A stretch of DNA of 39,418 bases from a virus. Under the pieces are notes generated by a model. It saw only the letters and a program-made list of their open reading frames with translations, made no database searches and had not been told where the DNA came from. The stretch lies in the IMG/VR virus record IMGVR_UViG_3300029953_000079, positions 1 through 39,418 of that record; one strand, written 5' to 3'. Positions 14,070 through 22,795 of this stretch are shown here, one piece after another (position 1 is the stretch's first letter; each line of letters opens with the position of its first letter). A program made the position numbers and the translations under genes.

Positions 14070-16829
14070 TTAAGGGTAATACGGGTATCCGAAATAACTC
14101 ACATCCATTTGACTCGACGTCACAGAATTCCCAAGCGAGTCGGTGACCGCGCAGTAAATCACTCCTAAAGGGTTTGGTGACGACTTTTTTATTTGAAACG
14201 TCGCCACCGCCGCGTCGTTGGTCACTATTTGCAGATGTAAAGTGGGGTCGGTTGTGGTGCCGATATACCAATTAAAGGAATAGGGAGGATAGCCTCCAGA
14301 AACCGTGCATGCCGCCTGCCCTTGGCCGAAGTTCTCACTGTTGATCGGAATAGCCAAAATTGCCGGAATCGACGCGGTCAAAGCGCCAACCCCCAACTGA
14401 TTAGCGATGATGTTTACTCCATCAGTGGTGCAAGTCAGCGGCACCGGAGCATCCAAACTGGTGACAGTGAGCAGCGACAAATACAAAATGTTCCCGGACG
14501 CCACCGCTGTGACGTACTGGTTCACATTCAAATAACCTCCGCTCCCGTTAGGGACGGTGGTCGGGGTCGTATTGCCGTTAATTTTAGCAGCTAGTGCTAT
14601 CACCAGGGCTGCAACCGTTGTAGATTGGCTGATTGTTGTGCCAATAACTTCGGTCGCGTTCACCGTAATACTCGAAACGCTCCCCTGGACCGTAGTTTGT
14701 TGAACGAATGAAAACCCGCCGCTGTCCACGCAAATTTGGCCGCTCGAAACAACAGCAATGGCCGCACCATTGGCCACGCTGGCGTATTTGCTGCTGTTGA
14801 TCACCACGGTTTGATTTTTAGCCTTCGCGGTGAAACCTGATGTTGCCGTGTAAGCGTTTATGGCAACCGCCACGGACTGAGAAAACTGCAACAAGGTCTG
14901 GCCGTTGCCGTACAAAACAGGGGATGCCAAAAGCGGTTGGCCAGCGGTGGGGGAGTTGGCTGTTCCCGCCCCGTTTGCCAGGGTCGCGCCTGAAAGAGTC
15001 AAATTTGCACCTCCAGCGACGACCATGCTTATTACGTTGCCACCACTGCCAGGAGCTCTTGCTATAATTACGGCAGCCCCATTCTGCGCGGTCGGCACCG
15101 CAAAAACCTGTTGGTGTTCGGATGAAACCTGGTTATCGACCCCGTATGTTCCGGTCCCGTTAATTGCGTTGATGAGGGTTTGCATGGTGTCACCGGTGGT
15201 CGCCCCGATAAGTAGACTACCCTCGGCCGGTGTGCCTGGCAGAACCGTGACAAAAGTATACGTGTAGGCCCCGATGGCCAGGGTAGAATTGTTGGCTGGA
15301 AGCGAGCCGTTTGGCGTGATGGTGCCAATGGCGGCTATAGGGCCAACGTAAATGTTGGTGATGCCGTTATTAGCGCCACCATTTGCCAGCGTCGAGCCTG
15401 ACGCTGTTAAGTTGGTTACCCCGCTTTGCGAAATCCCGACCGTGTTGCCGGATGTTCCTGGCACCACGGCGGCTAGAGTCAGCACGTTGCCGTTTACCGA
15501 TGCTGTGACGGACGGATTGGCCGAACCTCCACCGTACATGTAATACCCCCCGCCGCCGTTGTAGTTGATTCCGTTCTCTAAATTAACAATGGTCGCAGCC
15601 GCGGTAGACGCTCTAAGTATATCATAAGTGTTGTTTAACGAAGTCACAAATTTGTAAGTAATTCCACCAATAGTGACAGTCGAATTTGCGGTGGGACTTG
15701 TGCCGTTGGTTGTAAGCGTCCCGGAGGCATACACGGAAGCGGACCCCGCGTTGATAGCAAACTGACCCGTGGATGGCGTGCCGTAAACCGTGCTGAATGA
15801 GGTCTCCACGATTTCTTCCATGTTCACGCCGGCGATGTTGTTTTCCACGACGCTAGAGGCCAGCAAGACTTTTGCCGTGATGGTGAACGTCGGGTTGGGT
15901 GTTTGGATGAAGTTTGAAGCCGCCACATTGGCGTTGGCCGTCGTGCTGGCGTAGTAATTCGTTCCGGACCCCACGGTCGCCCCAATGGCCAGAAAAAGGT
16001 TCTCGGCGGTCGCCAGGGCGGTTGCGCCGATTTGGACGTCAAAGGCCGCCAACATTGTTATTTTGAAGCGGTAGATCTGCTCCCCGATGCTCACCGTTGA
16101 TCCGTCTGCCGGATTGTTTCCGGTGTCATTTACAACGGTCGCCGTCGAATAGTTTGTGCTGGCCAAGGTGGCGACGGTAAAATTGCTGCCCGACTGAACG
16201 GCCAGGGCGGCTGAAAAGGTCGCGCCGGGCAAAGAGTAAATGTCGAGATTCGATCCATTGGCGAAGGCGGTGTAATTGCTGGTGAGGCCCACAAGGCTCT
16301 GTAGGGCCGTCGCGAGTTTTGACCCGCTTCCGGCCATGTAGGCGAGCACCACTCCCGCGACAAAATCAGGAACCAAGGTGCCGTTGTAATAGCAGTACAC
16401 GCCACCATCCGCAAATTGAGCGATGGCAAACGGGAAATCTCCAAACAGTTCAGAATCCACGATCGCTATCAAATTGTGTGTGCCCTGGGCATAGGCTGTT
16501 AGGGCAAGCACGGCGGGATGAGTGAGCATCTGGTAAGCCAGCGGTGCGGGCGGCCAGTTTGCCGCCGGCGTGCTCGCCGTGGGGGGCACCCCCGCCGCCA
16601 GGCTGCCTGACCCAAAAACGTAAATCTGGCTGACACCAGCGCAAACACCAAAGGTTGGGTAGGTGCTCCCATATCCGATGGCCGTCTGCACAAAAGCCTT
16701 GCGCTTCTCAATTTCAGCCCCCTGGTTGATGTGGCAGTTGGTAGCCTGAATCAATGTCCCGGCCGGGAGGGCCAGCGACATTTTTCGGGTGTCGAGACCT
16801 CCTCGAAAATCTGTTATGGTCTGATACAT
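14070..16829 (-). CDS. Large tail protein with internal beta repeats and Ig-like C-terminus
   Basis: The product has 919 residues. The N-terminal 50 residues (FRGGLDTRKMSLALPAG ... GAEIEKRKAF) match a conserved phage tail/connector signature. From about residue 230 to 620 there are three tandem domains of about 120 residues, each opening with a strand like NSTVTIGGITYKF and two closing with SGSTLANG or SGATLANG. The last 80 residues look Ig/PKD-like (GGYPPYSFNWYIG). The likely role is an extended fibre or decoration of the tail hub, made beside the gp10-like protein. It starts at TGACATG, one base after the upstream stop. Confidence 0.6.
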   Translation of the reverse strand: MYQTITDFRGGLDTRKMSLALPAGTLIQATNCHINQGAEIEKRKAFVQTAIGYGSTYPTFGVCAGVSQIYVFGSGSLAAGVPPTASTPAANWPPAPLAYQMLTHPAVLALTAYAQGTHNLIAIVDSELFGDFPFAIAQFADGGVYCYYNGTLVPDFVAGVVLAYMAGSGSKLATALQSLVGLTSNYTAFANGSNLDIYSLPGATFSAALAVQSGSNFTVATLASTNYSTATVVNDTGNNPADGSTVSIGEQIYRFKITMLAAFDVQIGATALATAENLFLAIGATVGSGTNYYASTTANANVAASNFIQTPNPTFTITAKVLLASSVVENNIAGVNMEEIVETSFSTVYGTPSTGQFAINAGSASVYASGTLTTNGTSPTANSTVTIGGITYKFVTSLNNTYDILRASTAAATIVNLENGINYNGGGGYYMYGGGSANPSVTASVNGNVLTLAAVVPGTSGNTVGISQSGVTNLTASGSTLANGGANNGITNIYVGPIAAIGTITPNGSLPANNSTLAIGAYTYTFVTVLPGTPAEGSLLIGATTGDTMQTLINAINGTGTYGVDNQVSSEHQQVFAVPTAQNGAAVIIARAPGSGGNVISMVVAGGANLTLSGATLANGAGTANSPTAGQPLLASPVLYGNGQTLLQFSQSVAVAINAYTATSGFTAKAKNQTVVINSSKYASVANGAAIAVVSSGQICVDSGGFSFVQQTTVQGSVSSITVNATEVIGTTISQSTTVAALVIALAAKINGNTTPTTVPNGSGGYLNVNQYVTAVASGNILYLSLLTVTSLDAPVPLTCTTDGVNIIANQLGVGALTASIPAILAIPINSENFGQGQAACTVSGGYPPYSFNWYIGTTTDPTLHLQIVTNDAAVATFQIKKSSPNPLGVIYCAVTDSLGNSVTSSQMDVSYFGYPYYP

Positions 16830-16830
16830 G

Positions 16831-17373
16831 TCAGGTCGTCAAGGTGACCGTGATAAAGTTGCTCTGCACATTGCCGTTGTCCATGTAATAGAGCATAACC
16901 GGCACCCCGGTCAACGGTGTGCCTGTCGGTGTGCCTCCGTCCCCGTTAGATGCCCACACGGCGCTCAGTTGGGTCGAGCTGACAAAAGTGGGTGTGAAAC
17001 TTACCCCGTTACTGTCCATACCACCTGCAAAATCCTCGACCCAGATCGTCCCTAAACTTGCCGCAACAAAACCGGATCCTTGCACCACAATGGAGGATCC
17101 TGTGTGGGCTGGAATTAAAACGGACGGGGAGACTGAAGTTATGACGTAACCAACTCCGGGGTCGACGGAAGTGTAAACAGAAGCAGAGCTTTTAGAAAAG
17201 TTTTGTAGTTCGACCAGGACAGCGTTTGGGTTCCAGCAGGCGTGCGCTATAAGGACAACCTCATAGTTTCTGAACGTAATTACATTGCAGGTTCCGGCCC
17301 CGTTGCCTAAACTCCAATACACCCCTCCTTCAAGGTTGACCACATCACCGTTGGTAAAACAAAAAAGTTTCAT
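16831..17373 (-). CDS. Structural protein with IPT/TIG-like domain
   Basis: The product has 180 residues. The C-terminal half (VITSVSPSVLIPAHTGSSIV, then VQGSGF, and STQLSAVW) has the pattern of an IPT/TIG Ig-like fold, which is common in phage tail and surface proteins. The N-terminal 70 residues are beta-rich and unrecognised. The start overlaps the stop of the upstream peptidase gene as ATGA. It is probably a minor virion or adhesion protein; no enzymatic motif is visible. Confidence 0.5.
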   Translation of the reverse strand: MKLFCFTNGDVVNLEGGVYWSLGNGAGTCNVITFRNYEVVLIAHACWNPNAVLVELQNFSKSSASVYTSVDPGVGYVITSVSPSVLIPAHTGSSIVVQGSGFVAASLGTIWVEDFAGGMDSNGVSFTPTFVSSTQLSAVWASNGDGGTPTGTPLTGVPVMLYYMDNGNVQSNFITVTLTT

Positions 17374-17963
17374 TTTTGGGATGGTGCGCCGGGAGGGCTG
17401 GAAGGAACATTCCCAGCCGCCGGGGCGGCTTCGTCCCCGGTCCTGGCAGACTGCCCGGCGTCAGCCAGAGGTTTACGGGCGTTGTACACCCAAATCCGCT
17501 TCAACAGCGGAGTCACGAGAAAATCAGACGGGCAAATGTCCCCGTCGTAGTAGTCCAAGCTGAACAGCGGCGCCTTCGCCGCTGTAAAAAACGCCGCGCC
17601 AAACTGAGAGCAAATAAACCCATGCGTCGGCACATTAATCAGGTAGAAACGTAGTAGATCGCCCCAATTATACGGCTGGCCGTCAACGGACTTGAACCAA
17701 ATCATGCCCTGCGCGAATTGTTCCGGCACGAAAGCGATGGGCCGTAGAACATAACGTAGACCATCCGCCCTAAAAAGATATTGCCCCACACCAGCACCAT
17801 TCCGGCTGGCGATGGACCTTAGACCTCCGGCGTATATCTCGACGTGCGATACATCAGACCATGTGCGAAATTGTATCAATCGAGATACGATGTCGCTTCC
17901 ACCGTATAGCAGCACATCTCCGGGTTGTAAATCCGGGAATGTGCTTAGATCAAGATGCTTCAT
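17370..17963 (-). CDS. Circularly permuted NlpC/P60 (YiiX-like) cysteine peptidase, likely endolysin
   Basis: The product has 197 residues. A GDVLLYGG motif at residues 15-22 is followed by SHVEIYAG with the candidate catalytic His40, and by FICSQF with candidate Cys118. His before Cys is the order of the permuted NlpC/P60 group (YiiX-like). YNWGDLLRF (about residues 98-106) is also typical of that group. The tail of 35 residues is Pro/Ala-rich. It lies directly downstream of a lipoprotein and two small membrane proteins, overlapping by ATGA, which makes a lysis cassette. The likely substrate is peptidoglycan cross-links, but members acting on other amide or ester bonds exist. Confidence 0.7.
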   Translation of the reverse strand: MKHLDLSTFPDLQPGDVLLYGGSDIVSRLIQFRTWSDVSHVEIYAGGLRSIASRNGAGVGQYLFRADGLRYVLRPIAFVPEQFAQGMIWFKSVDGQPYNWGDLLRFYLINVPTHGFICSQFGAAFFTAAKAPLFSLDYYDGDICPSDFLVTPLLKRIWVYNARKPLADAGQSARTGDEAAPAAGNVPSSPPGAPSQK

Positions 17964-18349
17964 TGCCCTTGCGCGGAAAGGAGCTGGTTCGTTCCATGCG
18001 CATCCGACGCCGACGCACCGCCGGTCGTTAGTATGCTGCCATCAAATGACCAATCAGAAACATTGACACCGGCGTTTGTACCAGCATTGCCAGAAGAATT
18101 CTGCTTGCCTTGTCCGGATGTGGCGACCGCAATTTCCGGGGCGTATACTTTGTTGGTTGATGTGGCTTGAATAACCGTCGTTGCATCAATCCTGCCAACA
18201 GCGAAGACACAACCAATTTCAGAGCCTTGACCAACCGGGACGCCCAGCTTTGTATAAAACATATCTCCGCCAATGTGTTCAACCGCCTGCTGGCCCGCAC
18301 AGCCGCAAAAAAATGCGGATAGCATGATGAGTGGAATTATTTGTTTCAT
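17960..18349 (-). CDS. Small lipoprotein of the lysis cassette
   Basis: The product has 129 residues. The signal sequence MKQIIPLIMLSAFFCGCAG has a lipobox-like end with the lipidated Cys at residue 17. The mature part is hydrophilic and low in helix, and ends Ser/Gly/Asn-rich. It overlaps both neighbours by ATGA. An outer-membrane spanin-like role is possible from position, but no matching inner spanin with a periplasmic coiled coil is obvious, so I leave the function open. Confidence 0.6.
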   Translation of the reverse strand: MKQIIPLIMLSAFFCGCAGQQAVEHIGGDMFYTKLGVPVGQGSEIGCVFAVGRIDATTVIQATSTNKVYAPEIAVATSGQGKQNSSGNAGTNAGVNVSDWSFDGSILTTGGASASDAHGTNQLLSAQGQ

Positions 18350-18597
18350 TGTGTTTTATTGCCCTGGGTTAGTTTGTTCACTTCCGAGTTATACCGGGCT
18401 TGTATATCAACGGGAGCTTGTGGCACATCATTAGCCGATGGCGCAAGGTTGTGAAGGATGGCGGTTGCACCGGTGATAGCACCGGCAAAGATTGCCATTC
18501 CAAGCGAGCATCCGCCTTGGATGGACATCATGGTTACGCTGCCGCCACTCGTAAATGCAGTCAGCAAAAGTAAAATCCACTTATTAGATTGATCCAT
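18346..18597 (-). CDS. Small two-helix membrane protein, holin candidate
   Basis: The product has 83 residues from the ATG at 18597, one base after the upstream stop (TGATATG). There are two hydrophobic segments, KWILLLLTAFTSGGSVTMMS (about residues 6-25) and LGMAIFAGAITGATAIL. They are followed by a polar tail, the topology of class II holins. It is immediately downstream of another small membrane protein and upstream of the lipoprotein and peptidase. Either of the pair could be the holin and the other an antiholin; this is inference from size and place. Confidence 0.55.
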   Translation of the reverse strand: MDQSNKWILLLLTAFTSGGSVTMMSIQGGCSLGMAIFAGAITGATAILHNLAPSANDVPQAPVDIQARYNSEVNKLTQGNKTQ

Positions 18598-18598
18598 A

Positions 18599-18811
18599 TC
18601 AGTCCTCATCGTTTGTTTGCTCAAAGAAATGTGTGTTGTTGCGGTTGCGCCAATTGGCCCGAAGTATCAATACCCAGACCGCAAGTCTGACCAAAATAAA
18701 ACAAAGCGTGGCCACGGCAATGGAACCCTCTATCACGGCATTGAAGCGACCCGCCGTGATGGCAGCCAAAAGGCCGCCCAAACTAATCCCTGCTTCCCAG
18801 TGGTCACGCAT
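18599..18811 (-). CDS. Small membrane protein, holin/antiholin candidate
   Basis: The product has 70 residues from the ATG at 18811; a GTG two codons earlier is an alternative. One weak hydrophobic stretch (ISLGGLLAAITAG) and one strong one (IAVATLCFILVRLAVWVLIL) precede a basic then acidic tail (RANWRNRNN ... TNDED). It lies between the fibre-like gene and the second membrane protein, and forms the first gene of the lysis cassette. No family is recognised. Confidence 0.55.
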   Translation of the reverse strand: MRDHWEAGISLGGLLAAITAGRFNAVIEGSIAVATLCFILVRLAVWVLILRANWRNRNNTHFFEQTNDED

Positions 18812-18824
18812 ATTCACGTTTGGT

Positions 18825-20267
18825 TTACGGATACATTTTTGCCTGAATTAATGTTGGCTGCGTGCCATTGGTGATCGCCATCACTTCATACATCCTCAAC
18901 GGAACCGATCCTGCTGTGGTTGACGGCTCTGGCCACTGGCCAAATGACGTACCACATAGAGCGATGCCCGGTTGGCTGGGGAATGCGTTTGTTAGCGCAC
19001 CAACGCCAATTGTCACCGCCACCCCGCCGCTGTATGATACCATAAGCGGGCACGGGTAGCTATTTGTCCACATGACCACCCCGCCAACATTTCCACTCAA
19101 TGTCACCGGAAACACTGGCGCGGCATTGCTCAGGGACGATCGCATACCATACACACTGTATATTACATTCGGGCCACCAGCAACAAAATATCCACCACCG
19201 TCACCGATTACATTTGCAGTAATATGCATACCGTTAATATATTGGTTTCCGCCTATCTGCACCGAGCCGTTTCCACTATCGGACATATATCCCAAAGCGA
19301 AAGCCTTAGAAACTGAATTGGAAAAATACCCGGTTCCGTTGTAATTTCCATTCACCGTCAGATTGCTGACAACCGTCGTTGCATTGGTATTCATCAGCAC
19401 GACGCCAGTGGCCGTCGGATTAAATCCTGTCGTAGGAGAATTCGTCGCAATGTTAACCTTGGTGTATTGGACTGGCAACGGGCCGGTGAGGTTCGCGGCG
19501 TTGATCGAGGAGCCGGTTGTCAGGATAGTGTTGGCGGCCGGCAGGTTGCCGGTGCCATCAACAAATGCCCCTCCAACTGTGAAATTTCCGGACAAATAGC
19601 CGTAGCCGGGATAGGAGCCATTGTAGCCAAAATAGTCCCCATAGTTGTCCTTGAGCCCCAAGCTCGTTGAGACAACACCCCCAACACCATCCAGTGTGGC
19701 AAACAGACCATTAGAGAGGTTGGTTAGTGTAACCACACTGTTGGAAACCAACAGATAAACCGACGGCCCCACTCCGAACCAGCCGTTGCTTAAGATGCCA
19801 GCCGAAGCCGGTCCAACTAGAGCCTGCGCTTGCAAGTTGATTAAGTTCTCCCCATCGCCGACGTAGGGGGTCAACGATACCACCCCCTGCGCCACAAGTG
19901 TGCCGGAGGCATTGACCACAAATGGCTGGCCGCCAATTCCGTAGTACGACAACCCGCCGTTCACCCCATTTAAGTTAATACCGCCAATGGTGAGTGGCCC
20001 CGGCGCTCCATTTGTGACCGCGCCGACGGTATTGAAATAGTTGGAGACCACAGTATTGGCTATGTTGGTAACAACGACTGCGGTTACCCCGTTTGAACCC
20101 GTATTATATCCCGCCAGCGTGGCTGGACTGACATACGGAAACGTTGCCGTTCCAGCGTTCACCTGGGCCTGAGTGGCTGCTGGGGGCACTGGCTGTTGCG
20201 CAGGCAGTAGCCACGGCAGCATAATAGCCGCAAGCGTCAACGCGATGATCAGAATTATTTTCCTCAT
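18825..20267 (-). CDS. Tail-fibre-like protein with N-terminal signal/anchor
   Basis: The product has 480 residues. The N-terminus (MRKIILIIALTLAAIMLPWL, then LPAQQ) looks like a signal peptide. The ATG at 20267 has an AAAGGA SD that overlaps the upstream stop. Next comes ATQAQVNAGTATFPYVSP, a motif often seen at the start of fibre domains, then Asn/Gly/Val-rich beta sequence with VVSNLTVNGNYNG-like segments. The likely role is receptor-binding fibre or spike. A cleavable export signal on a cytoplasmically assembled fibre is odd; see findings. Confidence 0.6.
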   Translation of the reverse strand: MRKIILIIALTLAAIMLPWLLPAQQPVPPAATQAQVNAGTATFPYVSPATLAGYNTGSNGVTAVVVTNIANTVVSNYFNTVGAVTNGAPGPLTIGGINLNGVNGGLSYYGIGGQPFVVNASGTLVAQGVVSLTPYVGDGENLINLQAQALVGPASAGILSNGWFGVGPSVYLLVSNSVVTLTNLSNGLFATLDGVGGVVSTSLGLKDNYGDYFGYNGSYPGYGYLSGNFTVGGAFVDGTGNLPAANTILTTGSSINAANLTGPLPVQYTKVNIATNSPTTGFNPTATGVVLMNTNATTVVSNLTVNGNYNGTGYFSNSVSKAFALGYMSDSGNGSVQIGGNQYINGMHITANVIGDGGGYFVAGGPNVIYSVYGMRSSLSNAAPVFPVTLSGNVGGVVMWTNSYPCPLMVSYSGGVAVTIGVGALTNAFPSQPGIALCGTSFGQWPEPSTTAGSVPLRMYEVMAITNGTQPTLIQAKMYP

Positions 20268-20269
20268 AT

Positions 20270-20995
20270 TTATCCTTTGGAAACCGACCCGTATTCCGCC
20301 TGTAAATTCCACTGGCCGCCCGTCGAGGCGGTGTAGCTGTTTTGGGTGCTCGATCCGTACAGGTAAACGCCCTGTGTTTGCGTGCTCGTCGACGGAGTAT
20401 TGCCGGCCGTTCCGGACCTTGGATGGATCCCTTGTTTCCCAAATTTTAAAACCCGGATCTGTCCGGTGGTGAAAGTATATTCGAAAAGCGGTTTGGCCCC
20501 CGCCGCCGGAGAGGACGACGTGAATAATTGCAGGTATAGCGTCCCCGCGTTGTTGTTTTGCGCCGTGATGGCAAAAAGATTCGTGTTCGGCAGCCCGTCC
20601 GCGTAAACCACCAGGGAATCAACCGCGGTTGTGGTGTCACCGGCAAAGGTGGTCCCCGCAGGCTCTTCAACGACGTCCATTTCCACAGTGATGTCAATGG
20701 TCTGCGCCGACAGCGTCAGGGTTTCCTGGGTGGAACTGACGGCGGCATAGATGCCATTGGCGAACTCCAGCGAGCCAATCGACTCATCAACGTAAAACGG
20801 GGCCCCCACATAAAGCGGGATGGCAGCGATGACGGGCGCGGTGCCGTTCGCCGGTACAGGCTGGCCATTACTGTCGAAAATCATCAACCATTGTCCGTTG
20901 GCACTCCCGTTAAAATTTCCGCGGACACGATGCACCCCAACGCTATGTGTGGCGATCTGCGCGCTGGCGACGTTGAAAAAAGGAACTGCTTTCAT
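20270..20995 (-). CDS. Virion-associated protein, unknown
   Basis: The product has 241 residues starting MKAVPFFNVASAQIATHS. It is beta-rich, with a central TLSAQTIDITVEMDVVEEPA and a Gly/Ser/Thr-rich C-terminus. No family is recognised. It sits between a head-tail protein and the fibre-like protein and probably belongs to the tail or its adhesion apparatus. The upstream context is AAAAATATG with no clear SD. Its stop is two bases before the fibre gene's start. Confidence 0.5.
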   Translation of the reverse strand: MKAVPFFNVASAQIATHSVGVHRVRGNFNGSANGQWLMIFDSNGQPVPANGTAPVIAAIPLYVGAPFYVDESIGSLEFANGIYAAVSSTQETLTLSAQTIDITVEMDVVEEPAGTTFAGDTTTAVDSLVVYADGLPNTNLFAITAQNNNAGTLYLQLFTSSSPAAGAKPLFEYTFTTGQIRVLKFGKQGIHPRSGTAGNTPSTSTQTQGVYLYGSSTQNSYTASTGGQWNLQAEYGSVSKG

Positions 20996-20999
20996 ATTT

Positions 21000-21980
21000 T
21001 TAGTGTGATGCGTTGACCGCTATTACCGGCCGCCCTCTGCCGGTCTCAAACCCTTCGATGTAGCGACTTCCGCCTGAAAGGTTGAATTTTTCAAACTTGT
21101 TGGGGTAGGACGCCTGCAAAGATCGCAAGTGGGCCTGCGCTTTGGTGATTTTTGCCTGCGCATCCCCCAGGCTTTGCCGGGCCAGGATTTCGGCCGCCGT
21201 GAAGAGCACCAATAACAGATCGTCAATGACGCAAGTGTCGGTGTCGTTTTGCATCTGCGTGATCGGCAGCAAACCTGCCAGCTCCAAAGATTGTGGAACC
21301 GACGGGATCGGCCATGTTTCGATCATCATGCCAACGGCGTTCAACTGCCCGGTGAATGGCAGAGAGTTTGCGGCTCCGGTGGCTGCGGCGGTCGTCACAC
21401 CGGAAACGGCGGTGAACGTCCCCTGTCCGGAATACGTGGCGCCGTTGTAAGTCAGGCTGGACTCGTTGACACCCGGCGACCAGATATATGTTTGGCCCGG
21501 CAGAAGTCCGTTGTAAGTCAGAGTGGACGCCCCGCCGCCAGGGTAGGTTCCGGCAGGGGCACCGACCAGCGACTGATTATTTTTCAGGTCCCACTTCATG
21601 GCCGGCACCCCCGCCACCCCGTAGGCGGAATTGTAGATGTTGTATTCCGGCTGGCCGATACCGAAAGTTAGGGTGTACCGGAAATTATTGAAATTGACGT
21701 AAGCGTGAGTCTCGGGGGAATCCAGGTCGATAAGTTTGGTGAGCGGGGTTCCACCAACCGGGGTTGCCGTAGGAATATACTGGGCCCCCACAACAAGCGG
21801 GACTTCAACCTGGGTGCGTCCCCGCAGGTAGGCGTGTTGCCGGGCGAGAAATGCCTGCTGGTTGTTGAGCAGTTGATTGTTCACCTGAATGTTGGCGCTG
21901 GAGATAGTTTCGTCCATCTCCGCGCCCACTTCGCAGTTAAGCATCTGTCGCAACGTCGCCAATGGGGTTCCGATTGGCAT
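21000..21980 (-). CDS. Putative head-tail adaptor protein
   Basis: The product has 326 residues. The N-terminus (LATLRQMLNCEVGA, then NIQVNNQLLNNQQAFL) and the C-terminus (DDLLLVLFTAAEILARQSL, then DAQAKITKAQAHLRSLQASY) are helical. They resemble podovirus connector or adaptor proteins encoded between the capsid and tail genes. A beta-rich insert at about residues 148-212 (GLLPGQTYIWSPG ... SGVTTAAATG) closely resembles one in the gp10-like protein. The adaptor assignment is by position and helix pattern only. Confidence 0.5.
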   Translation of the reverse strand: MPIGTPLATLRQMLNCEVGAEMDETISSANIQVNNQLLNNQQAFLARQHAYLRGRTQVEVPLVVGAQYIPTATPVGGTPLTKLIDLDSPETHAYVNFNNFRYTLTFGIGQPEYNIYNSAYGVAGVPAMKWDLKNNQSLVGAPAGTYPGGGASTLTYNGLLPGQTYIWSPGVNESSLTYNGATYSGQGTFTAVSGVTTAAATGAANSLPFTGQLNAVGMMIETWPIPSVPQSLELAGLLPITQMQNDTDTCVIDDLLLVLFTAAEILARQSLGDAQAKITKAQAHLRSLQASYPNKFEKFNLSGGSRYIEGFETGRGRPVIAVNASH

Positions 21981-21987
21981 CGTCGAT

Positions 21988-22755
21988 TCAGTGAGTCAGG
22001 TTGAGTAGTTCGTTCACCGCCGCCAGGGCATTGGCCACCTTAGGCCGGCCCTGGTCGTCGGATTCCAGTTCTGCCTTCAGAGACAGCAGCGTCTTACGGT
22101 CGGCGGTCTGGTAGTCCTCCAAAAAGTCCGACTTGCTGACGCGGTCCTTCTGGCTTGATCGCTTCGCCTCAGCGTCCAAAATGGCCGCCGCGATCTCGTT
22201 TTTCTGGTCGGTCGATTTGACCCGCAACTTGAGGTCAACCGCCCGCTGGACCAGCTCGAAGCGTGACAATTTAACCAATCCGTCCACGCTGGTTGTATCG
22301 ATGGTCTCAGCGTTGTCAGGCAGGATGCCGGGCAGTCCAAGGCGTTCGAGCACCTCATCAAACGTCTGTGGGAGGGCCACCATGGCCGACTCGCCGAAGG
22401 TCTGCGCAAAGGCAGGTTTCGAGCCTTTGATGTGCGGAATGGGCGCGACATACTTGCGCTTCAGGCGCGCAATTTCCTCCTGGTCCGTCCGTTTGTGGGT
22501 CACCGGAGGCACCTCTGGTTTGGCTGGCACGACCTTCCCACTTTGCTGGTTGAAGTACTCCGGTTCGCCAGCACGGCCTTCTTGCTCAACCGTCACGGCC
22601 TCGCCGGGTTCCAATTGCAGATCTGGGCCGATTGGTGTGCCTTGGGACTCTTTGAAGTGGAGTTCCCGTAATACCACCAACTCGGCCGGCGTCACCCCGC
22701 GCAATGGAACAGAGTGAAACGGATGGAGGGTAAGGGTAAATTTTGCCGTTTGCAT
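21988..22755 (-). CDS. Late protein of unknown function
   Basis: The product has 255 residues, charged and mostly helical in the second half (ILDAEAKRSSQKDRVSKSDF, then LLSLKAELESDDQGRP). The N-terminal 100 residues hold short beta segments (FTLTLHPFHSVPLRGVTPAE). It lies between the exported protein and the adaptor, where many podoviruses encode a head-completion or assembly factor. No family is recognised. The start context is AAAATTATG. Confidence 0.5.
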   Translation of the reverse strand: MQTAKFTLTLHPFHSVPLRGVTPAELVVLRELHFKESQGTPIGPDLQLEPGEAVTVEQEGRAGEPEYFNQQSGKVVPAKPEVPPVTHKRTDQEEIARLKRKYVAPIPHIKGSKPAFAQTFGESAMVALPQTFDEVLERLGLPGILPDNAETIDTTSVDGLVKLSRFELVQRAVDLKLRVKSTDQKNEIAAAILDAEAKRSSQKDRVSKSDFLEDYQTADRKTLLSLKAELESDDQGRPKVANALAAVNELLNLTH

Positions 22756-22795
22756 AATTTTCGAATAATTTGTCAGAGAGAATTTACAAACCGGC

